Part shown: positions 1-7,565 of the stretch, in pieces | Layout of the letters: every line of letters begins with the position of its first letter | Position numbering within the stretch: position 1 is the stretch's first letter | Source of the DNA: Haliscomenobacter sp040403615 | Lineage (GTDB): Bacteria > Bacteroidota > Bacteroidia > Chitinophagales > Saprospiraceae | Assembly (NCBI RefSeq): GCF_040403615.1 | Contig: NZ_JBBAKG010000021.1 | Span: forward strand, 14,583-78,582 | DNA length: 64,000 nt | Reading direction: 5' to 3' | Notes under the pieces: model-generated | The model's input: only the letters and a program-made list of their open reading frames with translations | Told to the model about the DNA's origin: nothing | Databases searched by the model: none | Program-made: the position numbers and the translations under genes

Positions 1-2216
1 ATTTCTCCCAGGAGGTAGTTAAACATATCGCGAAAGTCGTTGTTGGTGGAGGCGTTGACACAGCGCTCACGGTATTTTTGTCTCAAGGCCGTCCAATCGT
101 AACCGTGCATTTTAGGATCGTAAAATCCATCCCGAATGGTGCGCCAGGCTTCTTCAAATACTTGCAAGCGCTCGGCGGGATAATCGATTTTCATTTTGGC
201 GATATAGGGCAAACCTTCGGCAACTCCCGACTTAACATCTACGCGCGAAAATCCTCCTTGTCGGCCATAATACACGTATTTCCCTTCTTTGTCCATTTGC
301 AAACCAAAGGGATTACTGCCACCCTTGGTGATTTCTTTTAAATCCTTACCGTCCCATTTGACGCTGTACAAATCGCGGCCACGTGCTGTACTGCTCAACG
401 CACTGTAAAAGAAAGTTTGTCCATCCTTGGAAATGACTACTCCAGTTTCATCTCCAGGAGAACTGGTTACTTGCACCAGTCGTTGGTGAATGTTGTCAAA
501 GTCGATTTGAATGGGTTTGGATTCTGCTTTGGAGCTATTTTTTCCTGCTCCCGCAGTGGTTTCACTTGGATTTTCTTTTTCAACCCAATCCTGACTCACT
601 TTTTCCCAATCTTCTTTTTTCAACCAAACAAACCACACATCGGCATTGCGGTTGTTGCGTGATGAGATAAACCCCAATTTGGAGCCATCGGCGCTCCAAA
701 AAGGTTGCGAATCAGTTCTTGGGTGCATGGTGACATTGACGGGAGCCTTGGAGTTGTCGGCAGCATGGATGAACACTTCGTCGTTGAAGTACAAATCGCC
801 CATGGAGTAAGCAAGCCATTTGTTGTCTGGACTCCATGTAACGCCGTTTGCTTCAGTCCAACCATTTACCAACATCTTTTCATTGCTTAGTTTGCCATCG
901 CCAGCAATTTCAACTACAATTAAATCTCCCCGCCCTCGCCCATATGCGATTTTCTTACCATCGCCAGAAACCACCGGAGAAGATTCATCTTCCGGGGTAT
1001 TGGTTAGGCGGATCAATTCGTGTTTGAGAGACTTAAATGGATTGGGCTCAGCGCGGTCAGCTGAACGCAGCAAGAACAATTCAAAATTTCCATCAATGCG
1101 GTCAGAACAAAACACCAAGGAGGTATCACTCAACCAACTGGGATTCATGTCGCGATTGGGATGATCGGACACATTGACGCTGCGGTTTTTTTCTTTGTCA
1201 GCCTCTTTGATAAATACTTCCCCACGAATGGTATAGGCGATTAACTTTCCATTGGGTGAGATTGCCAATTCGCTTCCTCCGTTGCTTTGGGTTTTTATTT
1301 CAGTAGGGTCAAAGCGTTCATCCGCAGCAATTTGGATGTTGATTTTGGTGCCACTGCCTTTGCCCGCTTTCATGAGGTACAAATTCATGTCTTTTTCAAA
1401 AACAATGGTCGACCCATCGCTTGAAATGCTGAAATGGCGAATGGCTTCGTCTTTAAAAGTAGTCAATTGCTCAGGACTGCCCAGGGCTTGTCCGTTTTCG
1501 TTGAGATTGATCCGGTACAGGTTGTAGGTGCCTGAAATGGAGCTAAGGAAATACAAAGCACGATTGTTGCCCCAGCGGGGTAAGATGTCGTTGGTTTCAA
1601 AAAGCGGCAATTTATTGCACTTTTTGCTTTTGGTATCGTAAATCCAGATTTCCCGATTGGCGCTCCCCTTGTAATCTTCCCGAAAAACGGGGTTGATGCT
1701 TCCGCGCACCAGGGCGACGAAACGGCCGTCGGGAGAATAAGTCGGATCATAAGCTTCTATATCCAACAAACGAGATTCGGTGCCACCGGCAGCATTGATG
1801 CCATACACTTCTGGGTGACCTCCAATTTGTCGAAACTCCCGATTGGTATTGAATACAATTTGGCTATTTGAAGCCCAGCTCATTACATTGTCCCCTGCGG
1901 AATGAAAAGTCAATCGTTTGGGATTGCCACCTTCGGAGGGTACCACAAATACATCGTTGTTGCCGTACCGTGCTCCTGAAAAAGCAATTTTTTTGCCATC
2001 TGGACTGTAGATGGGATTTCCTTCGTAGGCTTCATGGATGGTGAGGCGGGTTGCTTTTCCGCCAACGGATGGAACCGTCCAAATATCACCCTGGAATGAA
2101 AATGAAATTTGAGAACCATCATTATTGATTGCCGGATGGCGCAGCAAAAGATTGGATTGGCCAGATAATGCAATAGAAACAATTGTCAAGGCCAGCAGTG
2201 TAACTAGTTTTTGCAT
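1..2216 (-). CDS. Tricorn-like exported S41 protease, N-terminal part (runs off the left edge)
   Basis: Read leftward from ATG at 2214-2216, the frame stays open for about 738 codons to the window edge. It begins with a Sec signal peptide (MQKLVTLLALTIVSIALSGQ), so the product should be periplasmic or extracellular. It then has many PD40/WD40-like beta-propeller repeats of the TolB/Tricorn type (for example YSPDGKKIAFSG, ISSDGSTIVFEKD, WSADGSKLGFISSRNN). At the edge comes DGFYDPKMHGYDW, typical of the first helical (C1) domain of Tricorn-core/S41 proteases. The PDZ and catalytic Ser/Lys part would lie to the left of base 1. In this family the propellers feed peptides to the C-terminal protease. 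It is transcribed away from the accessory patch at 2300-6500. Confidence 0.88.
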   Translation of the reverse strand, partial: MQKLVTLLALTIVSIALSGQSNLLLRHPAINNDGSQISFSFQGDIWTVPSVGGKATRLTIHEAYEGNPIYSPDGKKIAFSGARYGNNDVFVVPSEGGNPKRLTFHSAGDNVMSWASNSQIVFNTNREFRQIGGHPEVYGINAAGGTESRLLDIEAYDPTYSPDGRFVALVRGSINPVFREDYKGSANREIWIYDTKSKKCNKLPLFETNDILPRWGNNRALYFLSSISGTYNLYRINLNENGQALGSPEQLTTFKDEAIRHFSISSDGSTIVFEKDMNLYLMKAGKGSGTKINIQIAADERFDPTEIKTQSNGGSELAISPNGKLIAYTIRGEVFIKEADKEKNRSVNVSDHPNRDMNPSWLSDTSLVFCSDRIDGNFELFLLRSADRAEPNPFKSLKHELIRLTNTPEDESSPVVSGDGKKIAYGRGRGDLIVVEIAGDGKLSNEKMLVNGWTEANGVTWSPDNKWLAYSMGDLYFNDEVFIHAADNSKAPVNVTMHPRTDSQPFWSADGSKLGFISSRNNRNADVWFVWLKKEDWEKVSQDWVEKENPSETTAGAGKNSSKAESKPIQIDFDNIHQRLVQVTSSPGDETGVVISKDGQTFFYSALSSTARGRDLYSVKWDGKDLKEITKGGSNPFGLQMDKEGKYVYYGRQGGFSRVDVKSGVAEGLPYIAKMKIDYPAERLQVFEEAWRTIRDGFYDPKMHGYDWTALRQKYRERCVNASTNNDFRDMFNYLLGE

Positions 2217-2300
2217 GGTTAGGTTGTGCGTGTAAACAATCAGGTGAAACGGGAAAATTCCCGATAAACAGTCTGCTAATTTAGAGCACACGAACTGATC

Positions 2301-2361
2301 ATAGCCCAATTTTCGCCCGTTGTATCCATGCAAAAAAAGGTAATTGGGCTATTATTTTTTT
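2301..2361 (+). terminator. Terminator-like hairpin with T run
   Basis: An 11-bp perfect inverted repeat (ATAGCCCAATT at 2301-2311, AATTGGGCTAT at 2342-2352) is followed by seven T on the + strand. No + strand gene lies immediately upstream, so it may end an unseen transcript, or be a structure upstream of the protease at 2216. The rest of 2217-2497 shows nothing I can name. Confidence 0.4.
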
Positions 2362-2497
2362 GGGTTGAGGTTCAACAGTAAGGAAACGACGTCAAAATTA
2401 CTCACTGCGCAGGCCACTTTGTTTAATTCCCACCCCTTAAAAAAATGATGACTCCACTGATATGGATTGGACTTGTTCATGTATCTTTGATCAACAC

Positions 2498-2620
2498 AAG
2501 TTGAGGGCTTTACAATTAGTCAAAGAATGGGCATCTTTGCATAAACAAGAACTCAGAACCAATTGGGAAACTGCTCAATCAGACAGCCCCCATTTTTTTA
2601 AAATTGACCCACTTGAGTAA
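2498..2620 (+). pseudogene. DUF4160 protein remnant (C-terminal end only)
   Basis: The frame ending at TAA 2618-2620 reads KLRALQLVKEWASLHKQ, then ELRTNWETAQS and a KIDPLE end. This matches the conserved C-terminus of DUF4160 proteins (RALRLVKEW...W...KIxPL). Upstream, the family's N-terminal half with its HxPHxH-type motif is absent and no plausible start exists, so the gene is truncated. It ends one base before the ATG of the DUF2442 gene at 2622. That is the usual adjacent order of DUF4160-DUF2442 pairs, which are predicted toxin-antitoxin-like modules. The left breakpoint lies somewhere near 2450-2498. Confidence 0.6.
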
Positions 2621-2621
2621 T

Positions 2622-2903
2622 ATGATCCACCTCATCAAAGAAATTCTCCAAGTCGAGCCTTTCACGGTGACTGTCCGCTACAATACAGGAGAAGTGCTTA
2701 GCATCCCATTTAAACAACGCTTGCAGAAATGGGCTACTACTGCAGACAGCCCATTCTCCAAGCTGCTTCAAGAAGATTATTTCTCCCAAGTTCAGCTTGA
2801 TCCAGAGGCCGAAACGCTGGTATGGCCCAATGGGTTAGATTTTTGTCCCGACACCCTTTATACATGGGCACTTGAGGCCGAGGTAACTCCTGTTTCGCGC
2901 TAA
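2622..2903 (+). CDS. DUF2442 domain protein
   Basis: A 93-residue protein starting at ATG 2622; an in-frame TTG at 2604 lies inside the DUF4160 remnant and is less likely. DUF2442 signatures are visible: an N-terminal strand with YNTGEVLSIPF, a central F..L..DYFSQVQLD, and the characteristic C-terminal WPNGLDFCPDTLY. DUF2442 proteins are small, often follow DUF4160 genes, and are thought to act as the DNA-binding or antitoxin-like partner; that role is not proven. The partner here is truncated, so this may be an orphan antitoxin. A family-A hairpin repeat begins 12 bases after the stop. Confidence 0.75.
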   Translation: MIHLIKEILQVEPFTVTVRYNTGEVLSIPFKQRLQKWATTADSPFSKLLQEDYFSQVQLDPEAETLVWPNGLDFCPDTLYTWALEAEVTPVSR

Positions 2904-2915
2904 GGACGCCGTCTT

Positions 2916-2987
2916 CCGCTTGTTCAAGTCTTCCCCATATACCAGTGTCATCCTATGAAAGTTAATGGGAAAACTTGAGCTAGCCGG
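2916..2987. repeat. Family A palindromic hairpin repeat, copy 1
   Basis: Left arm CCGCTTGTTCAAGTCTTCCC (from 2916) pairs imperfectly with GGGAAAACTTGAGCTAGCCGG (2967-2987) around a ~30-base centre containing CAGTGTCATCCTATGAAA. A close copy lies at 5537-5612 with almost the same centre, a right half-copy at 4194-4213, and related arms at 30991-31484. It sits just upstream of an orphan gene. Confidence 0.8.
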
Positions 2988-3023
2988 AATAATTATAGAT
3001 TAATAGCCAAATTGAAGAAGCAA

Positions 3024-4193
3024 ATGTATAGTCTGGTCTTTAAAAAATCTTTTTCACACAATGGTTCACACTCGTCATTGTGGATGAAGTTTATCGGGAA
3101 TGAAACCATTATGGCGGATGGTGGTGTGTTGTGTCGGTACAACAAGGGAGAACTGGTTCCAATCTATCAATTTGATCGAAACATCTACTTGATGCAAGTG
3201 GCGCAGCATGTTCTTCATATATTGTTGTATGAACCGAATCAATTCTTTCTATGGCGTTTTGATGGTTCATTACCTGAATTCAGTTCAACTGAACTACAGA
3301 TTTACTATGAAAATAGTAAATCTGAATTTGGTTCATATTTTATTAAGCATCCAGATTCACCTAGAGAAATCGGCATTTTTGATTTTAAAAAAAATTGTCC
3401 TTTATTTAAAGGAGAAAAAAAGAGTAGCTACATTATAGCTAATGGAAATTTGTTTTTAAGTTTAGCTTCCAATGATTTGCTGGTATATAGGTTTTCGGAT
3501 GCAGGTGATCAACTATGGAGCTGCCAGCTGCCCAATCGACCATTTTGGCAAGATAATACTGGACCTGATGAATTGATAAATGATAAAATAACTAAAATAA
3601 TAGGTATACATAATGCCTTGATTTGGGTAGCTACCATGTCAGGCAGTATCTATGCTATAAATATCGACACTGGGAAAATTATTTACGGTGTCCAAAACCC
3701 TGATCAAGAACAAGTTAAAGACATTTGGAAGAAGAAGTTTTTGACTGGAAAAACTCAATATTCTCTTAAAGATGTGCCTAGTATTACAAAATCTGTGGAA
3801 TTTGAAACGAGTGAATTTGATGCTAAGAATAACATGATTTTTGGGCTTTGGATGCAAAAATACTGGGAATTTGACGTTCACCGACCAAATGAATCTCTTC
3901 GTGTAGTAGACATGGGTGGTTATCTAAAACAAAAAAATTATCAATCGCTGGATTTTGTCTCTAATTCCTTACCTTTTGATGACGAATACATCTACACTTG
4001 TGAGAGCTATCAAGGTATTATCGTTGCCATCAACAGGAAGACACTAGAAATTGACTGGTCATATGAAATTGACATAGAACCACAAGGATTGCTTCGGAAG
4101 ATTTTAACAGTTTATTACCACAACAATCAATTGTTTGTAGTAGACCGAGAAAACACCTTATATGTTTTTGAAAAAACAAATGCAAGCACATGA
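3024..4193 (+). CDS. Orphan PQQ/WD-like beta-propeller protein
   Basis: About 389 residues from ATG 3024 (an in-frame TTG at 3012 is the alternative). No signal peptide is evident, so it is probably cytoplasmic. Repeated aromatic beta-strand units typical of propeller blades appear, for example ALIWVATMSGSIYAINIDTG near residue 200 and YQGIIVAINRKTLEIDW near 330-350. No catalytic motif is visible and I do not recognise the family. It is AT-rich compared with neighbours and lies between a full hairpin repeat (2916-2987) and a half copy starting right after its stop (4194). An 84-bp piece of it recurs at 6410-6493. Such proteins can be immunity or accessory genes of polymorphic-toxin loci, but that is speculation from context. 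Confidence 0.75.
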   Translation: MYSLVFKKSFSHNGSHSSLWMKFIGNETIMADGGVLCRYNKGELVPIYQFDRNIYLMQVAQHVLHILLYEPNQFFLWRFDGSLPEFSSTELQIYYENSKSEFGSYFIKHPDSPREIGIFDFKKNCPLFKGEKKSSYIIANGNLFLSLASNDLLVYRFSDAGDQLWSCQLPNRPFWQDNTGPDELINDKITKIIGIHNALIWVATMSGSIYAINIDTGKIIYGVQNPDQEQVKDIWKKKFLTGKTQYSLKDVPSITKSVEFETSEFDAKNNMIFGLWMQKYWEFDVHRPNESLRVVDMGGYLKQKNYQSLDFVSNSLPFDDEYIYTCESYQGIIVAINRKTLEIDWSYEIDIEPQGLLRKILTVYYHNNQLFVVDRENTLYVFEKTNAST

Positions 4194-4213
4194 AAAAACT
4201 TGAACTAGCGGGG
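4194..4213. repeat. Family A repeat, right half only
   Basis: AAAAACTTGAACTAGCGGGG directly after the stop codon matches the right arm of the hairpin repeats at 2967-2987 and 5590-5612. The left arm is missing. Confidence 0.6.
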
Positions 4214-4267
4214 TTGAAGCGTTGTTGGGAGGAGCAACTTAGATTATGTGACACTTATAGCTCAAAT

Positions 4268-4459
4268 ACATCTACAATCTTGTAACCCTCGACTTTAGTC
4301 GGGGGCTTAAGGCTACCCACCTACTCACATCTAACTTCACTCCAGAGGCTTGCATCATGAAATGGTAAATGATGGAAACCTCTGGAAGGATGTTAGATGT
4401 GAAGGGTGAGTGCCCTTGAATCCACCCGTTGAAACGGGCGGTTACAAGATGATAGATGT
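4268..4459. repeat. Large cruciform-forming inverted repeat (192 bp)
   Basis: Outer arms ACATCTACAATCTTGTAACC (4268-4287) and 4440-4459 are inverted copies (18 of 20 match). Inside are two small hairpins (CGACTTTAGTCG at 4290-4301; CCGTTGAAACGG near 4425-4437) and a second nested stem built from CACATCTAAC/GTTAGATGTG (4326-4335/4392-4401), CCAGAGG/CCTCTGG (4342-4348/4379-4385) and CATCAT/ATGATG. The whole segment can fold into one branched structure. It has no coding capacity. It resembles non-autonomous IS200/IS605-type elements with subterminal hairpins, but I cannot assign it. Confidence 0.65.
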
Positions 4460-4506
4460 GGTCAGTGTTATCTGCTGGTGCCTAGTCTTCTATCTTGAAA
4501 TCTACA

Positions 4507-4680
4507 TCATTTGTCATTCCTCAAATTCTCATTTGAAACTCGTTTTCGGAGCGCTTCAAGTTCTTGTTTGAGCTGTTCGACTTCTTGTTTGGTGCGAGTT
4601 TTCTCTTGTTTGTCTGCACTATCTTTTAAAAAACAAAAATCTTTTTTATTTTTGCCTGTGCTGGATGTTTTGCTAATCAC
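4507..4680 (-). CDS. Small coiled-coil protein of unknown function
   Basis: A 57-codon minus-strand frame starts with GTG at 4678-4680 and stops at 4507. The N-terminus is polar and Lys/Ser-rich (SKTSSTGKNKKDFCF) and the second half is a clear heptad coiled coil (EVEQLKQELEALRKRVSNEN). It is divergent from the gene at 4714 with 33 bases between, so the two may share a control region. The amphipathic pattern argues for a real gene. GTG start and short length make it uncertain; no family is recognised. Confidence 0.45.
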   Translation of the reverse strand: MISKTSSTGKNKKDFCFLKDSADKQEKTRTKQEVEQLKQELEALRKRVSNENLRNDK

Positions 4681-4713
4681 CCTAAATTCCTAATTTTTTT
4701 AAAGCAAAACATC

Positions 4714-5514
4714 ATGTTAAACCCAGAGCTTGGATCTTACCAGCAGAACTTGCACTTCAAGCAAGCATTCAAGGACTTAGGCTTAAACCTAGCCGAAGTA
4801 TTTGTATTCACTCCAATGGATTTGGACTTGGAAAACCGACGGCTGGCAAACCTATTGACTTTTGTAAAAAAGTACCAGCAATATGGCAGCCAGGAACTGA
4901 TGGAATTGGAAAAGGGTGATTATTGTTTTCCACCAATCTCGCCGGGCATTTCGCCGGAAAGTGATTGGTATCGCTTTGAATTGTGGCTACAGGGAGAACC
5001 CATTCGCAAAACCATCCGCGAGCAGATGCCCAGAATGTTTAAAGTCAAAAATCCAGCTGAGATCCCAGAAGCGGAGCTGGAAGCTGAATTGGAAAAACTG
5101 TTGGATGCAGTTGAACAAGCCGGATATGGGATCAGCCTCAATGAGGGAATTCCTGCTCGACTGGTGTACAAGGCAGTCGCGGAATGGATTGGAGAGGAAT
5201 TTGAACTGAGCAGTCCAGGTAGTGGCGGTTGGTTTTTTGATGGCTGTAGCGGCTTTTGTCCCGATTGTATGCAACGCCCCTGGTGCGATACAGGACTCAA
5301 TTGCTGTTGGTCAGAAGACGAGGAAGCCGGCAAAATGTTCTTAATCGACGAGTTGAAGGATTATGTTTCGGCCAGTCCGCAGTCTTTGGCCATTTTGCAA
5401 GAGATTCAAGCGGAAAAGGATGCTTACATGGCCAAATTTATGGAAGAAAATAAAAATTCAAACATCACTGGCGTTGGAGATGATGATGAGGACTGGAGGG
5501 TGAAACGGAATTGA
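4714..5514 (+). CDS. Unknown protein with a cysteine-rich, probably metal-binding, segment
   Basis: 266 residues from ATG 4714, no signal peptide or membrane segment. The first ~115 residues are mixed helix/strand and end in an acidic helix (EIPEAELEAELEKLLDAVEQ, about 116-135). Residues ~178-200 hold a Cys cluster (CSGFCPDCMQRPWC, then CC) that could bind zinc or an Fe-S cluster. The C-terminus is acidic (GVGDDDEDW). I recognise no family. It is followed by a family-A hairpin at 5537, so like 3024-4193 it is a single gene bounded by structured repeats. Confidence 0.7.
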   Translation: MLNPELGSYQQNLHFKQAFKDLGLNLAEVFVFTPMDLDLENRRLANLLTFVKKYQQYGSQELMELEKGDYCFPPISPGISPESDWYRFELWLQGEPIRKTIREQMPRMFKVKNPAEIPEAELEAELEKLLDAVEQAGYGISLNEGIPARLVYKAVAEWIGEEFELSSPGSGGWFFDGCSGFCPDCMQRPWCDTGLNCCWSEDEEAGKMFLIDELKDYVSASPQSLAILQEIQAEKDAYMAKFMEENKNSNITGVGDDDEDWRVKRN

Positions 5515-5536
5515 AAGGAGTACTCTTGATTCAATA

Positions 5537-5612
5537 CCCGCTTATTCAAGTCTTTCCCCATGTACCAGCGTCATGCTATGAAAGGTAACGGGGAAGACTT
5601 GAACTAGTGGGG
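5537..5612. repeat. Family A palindromic hairpin repeat, copy 2
   Basis: Left arm CCCGCTTATTCAAGTCTTTC (from 5537) pairs with GGGGAAGACTTGAACTAGTGG (from 5590) at almost every position. The centre (CAGCGTCATGCTATGAAAGG) closely matches that of copy 1 at 2916-2987. It ends 24 bases before the start of the next AT-rich gene. Confidence 0.85.
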
Positions 5613-5636
5613 AAATCAAGCCATAAATCTAAGCAC

Positions 5637-6374
5637 ATGAAAACAAGAGTCGTAGCTTCAATTGTCGACGTAAATCAGTATGCTATTTTTACTTTTTTCA
5701 CTTCAATATGCTTTCTTCTGCTTTTCTGTAAGAACGGCGTAGCTGAATTGGTTAGTTCAAGTAAGAAGGAAAAGATATTGTACCATCCGGCAATTTTTTT
5801 GAAACCAGTTAAAGAAATAGACAGTATGGAGGTCAAAGAAATCTTTGATTATAAAAAGAATAATGATTCAATTCATAAGTTTTCATATGGAGATGGGTTT
5901 AACTATGTACTTTTACAAAAAAAAGTTAAAGACTGGTGGGATTATTACCCATATTTGGACCTTAATAATTTAAAACATCCAATTAATAAAGAATATATAC
6001 CCAGCCCTGGCCTTGTCATATGTTGCATTAGATATAGATTAAGTCCTGATGAAGACATGATTTTTTTCTACTATTTTGGTGATATGGTAAGTTCAACTAG
6101 GCTCACACCAGATTTAGTTATTAGCAAGTTTGATGGAAAATCTAAAAAATATAATGTTATTTTCTCAGGCAATCATTTTGAATATAAAACAGAAGATTTT
6201 GGGGAATATAAAGGCAATTTTTATTTTCTCAATGACTACGGAAGAGAACGAGTGGATGTTTACAAATATATGAAGGGTCGATTTGAACAAGATGCTACAC
6301 GTAAAATAATTTTGAAAGACTCCGCAGGAGTCGGCGTTCGTTTTATTGATTGGGATAAAACGCTTTGGCCTTAA
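5637..6374 (+). CDS. AT-rich orphan protein with N-terminal membrane/signal segment
   Basis: About 245 residues from ATG 5637 (an upstream in-frame TTG at 5607 lies in the hairpin repeat). A hydrophobic stretch at residues ~14-32 (AIFTFFTSICFLLLFC) suggests a signal or membrane anchor. The rest is Lys/Tyr/Asp-rich beta-type sequence with no motif I recognise (for example YGDGFNYVLLQKKVKDWWDY, FYYFGDMVSSTRLTPDLVIS). Base composition is clearly more AT-rich than the flanking housekeeping genes, suggesting recent acquisition. It is immediately downstream of hairpin copy A2 and convergent with the lipid kinase at 6503. Confidence 0.65.
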   Translation: MKTRVVASIVDVNQYAIFTFFTSICFLLLFCKNGVAELVSSSKKEKILYHPAIFLKPVKEIDSMEVKEIFDYKKNNDSIHKFSYGDGFNYVLLQKKVKDWWDYYPYLDLNNLKHPINKEYIPSPGLVICCIRYRLSPDEDMIFFYYFGDMVSSTRLTPDLVISKFDGKSKKYNVIFSGNHFEYKTEDFGEYKGNFYFLNDYGRERVDVYKYMKGRFEQDATRKIILKDSAGVGVRFIDWDKTLWP

Positions 6375-6381
6375 ATGCCAA

Positions 6382-6410
6382 TTCTATAACTCACTCCGTG
6401 AGGTATAGAA
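6382..6410. terminator. Hairpin between convergent genes
   Basis: TTCTATAACTCAC (6382-6394) and GTGAGGTATAGAA (6398-6410) form a 13-bp stem with one mismatch and a 3-base loop, just after the stop of 5637-6374. No T run follows on the + strand. Confidence 0.5.
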
Positions 6411-6493
6411 TGCAAAAATTCTGGGAATTTGACGTTAACCGACCAAATGAATCTCTTCGTGTAGTAGACATGGGTGGTTATCTAAAACAAAAA
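6410..6493 (+). pseudogene. Duplicated internal scrap of the propeller gene at 3024-4193
   Basis: These 84 bases match 3852-3935 with only two mismatches and encode WEFDVNRPNESLRVVDMGGY, against WEFDVHRPNESLRVVDMGGY in the intact gene. The copy is preceded by a hairpin and ends ten bases before the lipid kinase stop codon (6503-6505). It lacks the rest of the gene, so it is a remnant of a second propeller-gene copy or of a recombination event. Confidence 0.85.
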
Positions 6494-6502
6494 GCTCCAT
6501 CC

Positions 6503-7429
6503 TCAACTCGGCACAATCACCCGAATAGCATTCTCCAGAATCGTAAACTCCGCCGGGCATTCGCCCAAAAACTCTCCATCGGCTTCCAAATACACTTTTT
6601 CATTTGCTGCGGACTCTACCACAATGCTTTTGGCCTGGTGCAAAGTAACCTTGCGGTGGCCACCAATCGTACCTGCATAAAACCTCGGCGTACTGAGAAT
6701 TACATCCCATTTGGGGATTTTGCCCGCAATGGTCAAGCCCAATAAGCCATCATCAGGGATCGCTTGGGGCACAAATTGCATGCCTCCACCCGAAAATTTA
6801 CAGATGCCAATGTTGATGGTGTAACAAAATTCCTGAATCGACTGGCCGTTGAAGGTGATTTTGCAAGCCAGTGGCTGAAAGCGAAACAAACAGCGTAAAA
6901 TCCACCAAAGGTAAACAAAACGATTTTGGGCACTGACCTGGTTGTCGTTCATGGTTTTGACCACAAACGCATCGTAGCACAAGCCCGCCACATTGGTGAA
7001 ATAACGCTGGGATTGTTGCCCATTCGTCCAATAACTGGCCATGCCAAGATCCTGCAAGCGACTGGATGAAGTAAACAACTGGGGCAGCCATTCGCGCCAA
7101 TTGGCAGGGATGCCATACGTCCGAATCCAGTCATTCCCGGTGCCTACGGGCAGCAATCCGTACTGCACTTCGGTGGCTGGAACGATATTTTGCAGCATCA
7201 ACCCATTGATCACTTCGTGATTGGTGCCATCTCCGCCTATTGCAATGATGTGGCGGTAGCCGATAGATAGGGCTTCCTGCACCATCGTGATGGCATGACC
7301 AGGGCCGATGGTAAAATTGGAAACAAAATCGATGGATAGCTTATAGAGTTCTGCTTCAATGGAAGGCCAGAGCTTTTTGACCAGGCCTCCGCCAGCAGCC
7401 GGATTTGCAATGATGAACCAATTGGGCAT
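6503..7429 (-). CDS. Diacylglycerol/lipid kinase family protein (YegS/DagK-like)
   Basis: 308 residues, the usual family length (~290-320). The N-terminal half has the nucleotide-binding signature GGDGTNHEVINGL (residues 65-77) and the second conserved loop LLPVGTGNDW (~92-101), both diagnostic of the DAGK catalytic domain. These enzymes phosphorylate diacylglycerol or related lipids at the inner membrane face using ATP. The C-terminal half has the family beta-sandwich, ending in EADGEFLGECPAEFTI. It is single-cistron, divergent from the lipoprotein gene at 7566 and convergent with the accessory patch. The exact lipid substrate cannot be told from sequence. Confidence 0.9.
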   Translation of the reverse strand: MPNWFIIANPAAGGGLVKKLWPSIEAELYKLSIDFVSNFTIGPGHAITMVQEALSIGYRHIIAIGGDGTNHEVINGLMLQNIVPATEVQYGLLPVGTGNDWIRTYGIPANWREWLPQLFTSSSRLQDLGMASYWTNGQQSQRYFTNVAGLCYDAFVVKTMNDNQVSAQNRFVYLWWILRCLFRFQPLACKITFNGQSIQEFCYTINIGICKFSGGGMQFVPQAIPDDGLLGLTIAGKIPKWDVILSTPRFYAGTIGGHRKVTLHQAKSIVVESAANEKVYLEADGEFLGECPAEFTILENAIRVIVPS

Positions 7430-7565
7430 GTATAGGTATTAGGTTGTAATCGATTTCAAACTGAAATTTGAACCAAGCTCTTAATTTTTGTGAAAATAAT
7501 TGCAATAAGCGCCTACTTTTCGTACTTTATTCGAGAATTTTGCGGCAAATTAACCAACTGAAACC

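Noticed and set aside
2900..6500. Integron cassette array (family-A hairpins as attC sites)
   Set aside because: The hairpins lack GTTRRRY/RYYYAAC core sites, the genes vary in orientation, and no integrase is seen.
6365..6745. Open frame on the + strand through the duplicated scrap into the lipid kinase region
   Set aside because: It mixes a hairpin, a pseudogene scrap and antisense of the DagK-like gene; only the scrap has coding similarity.
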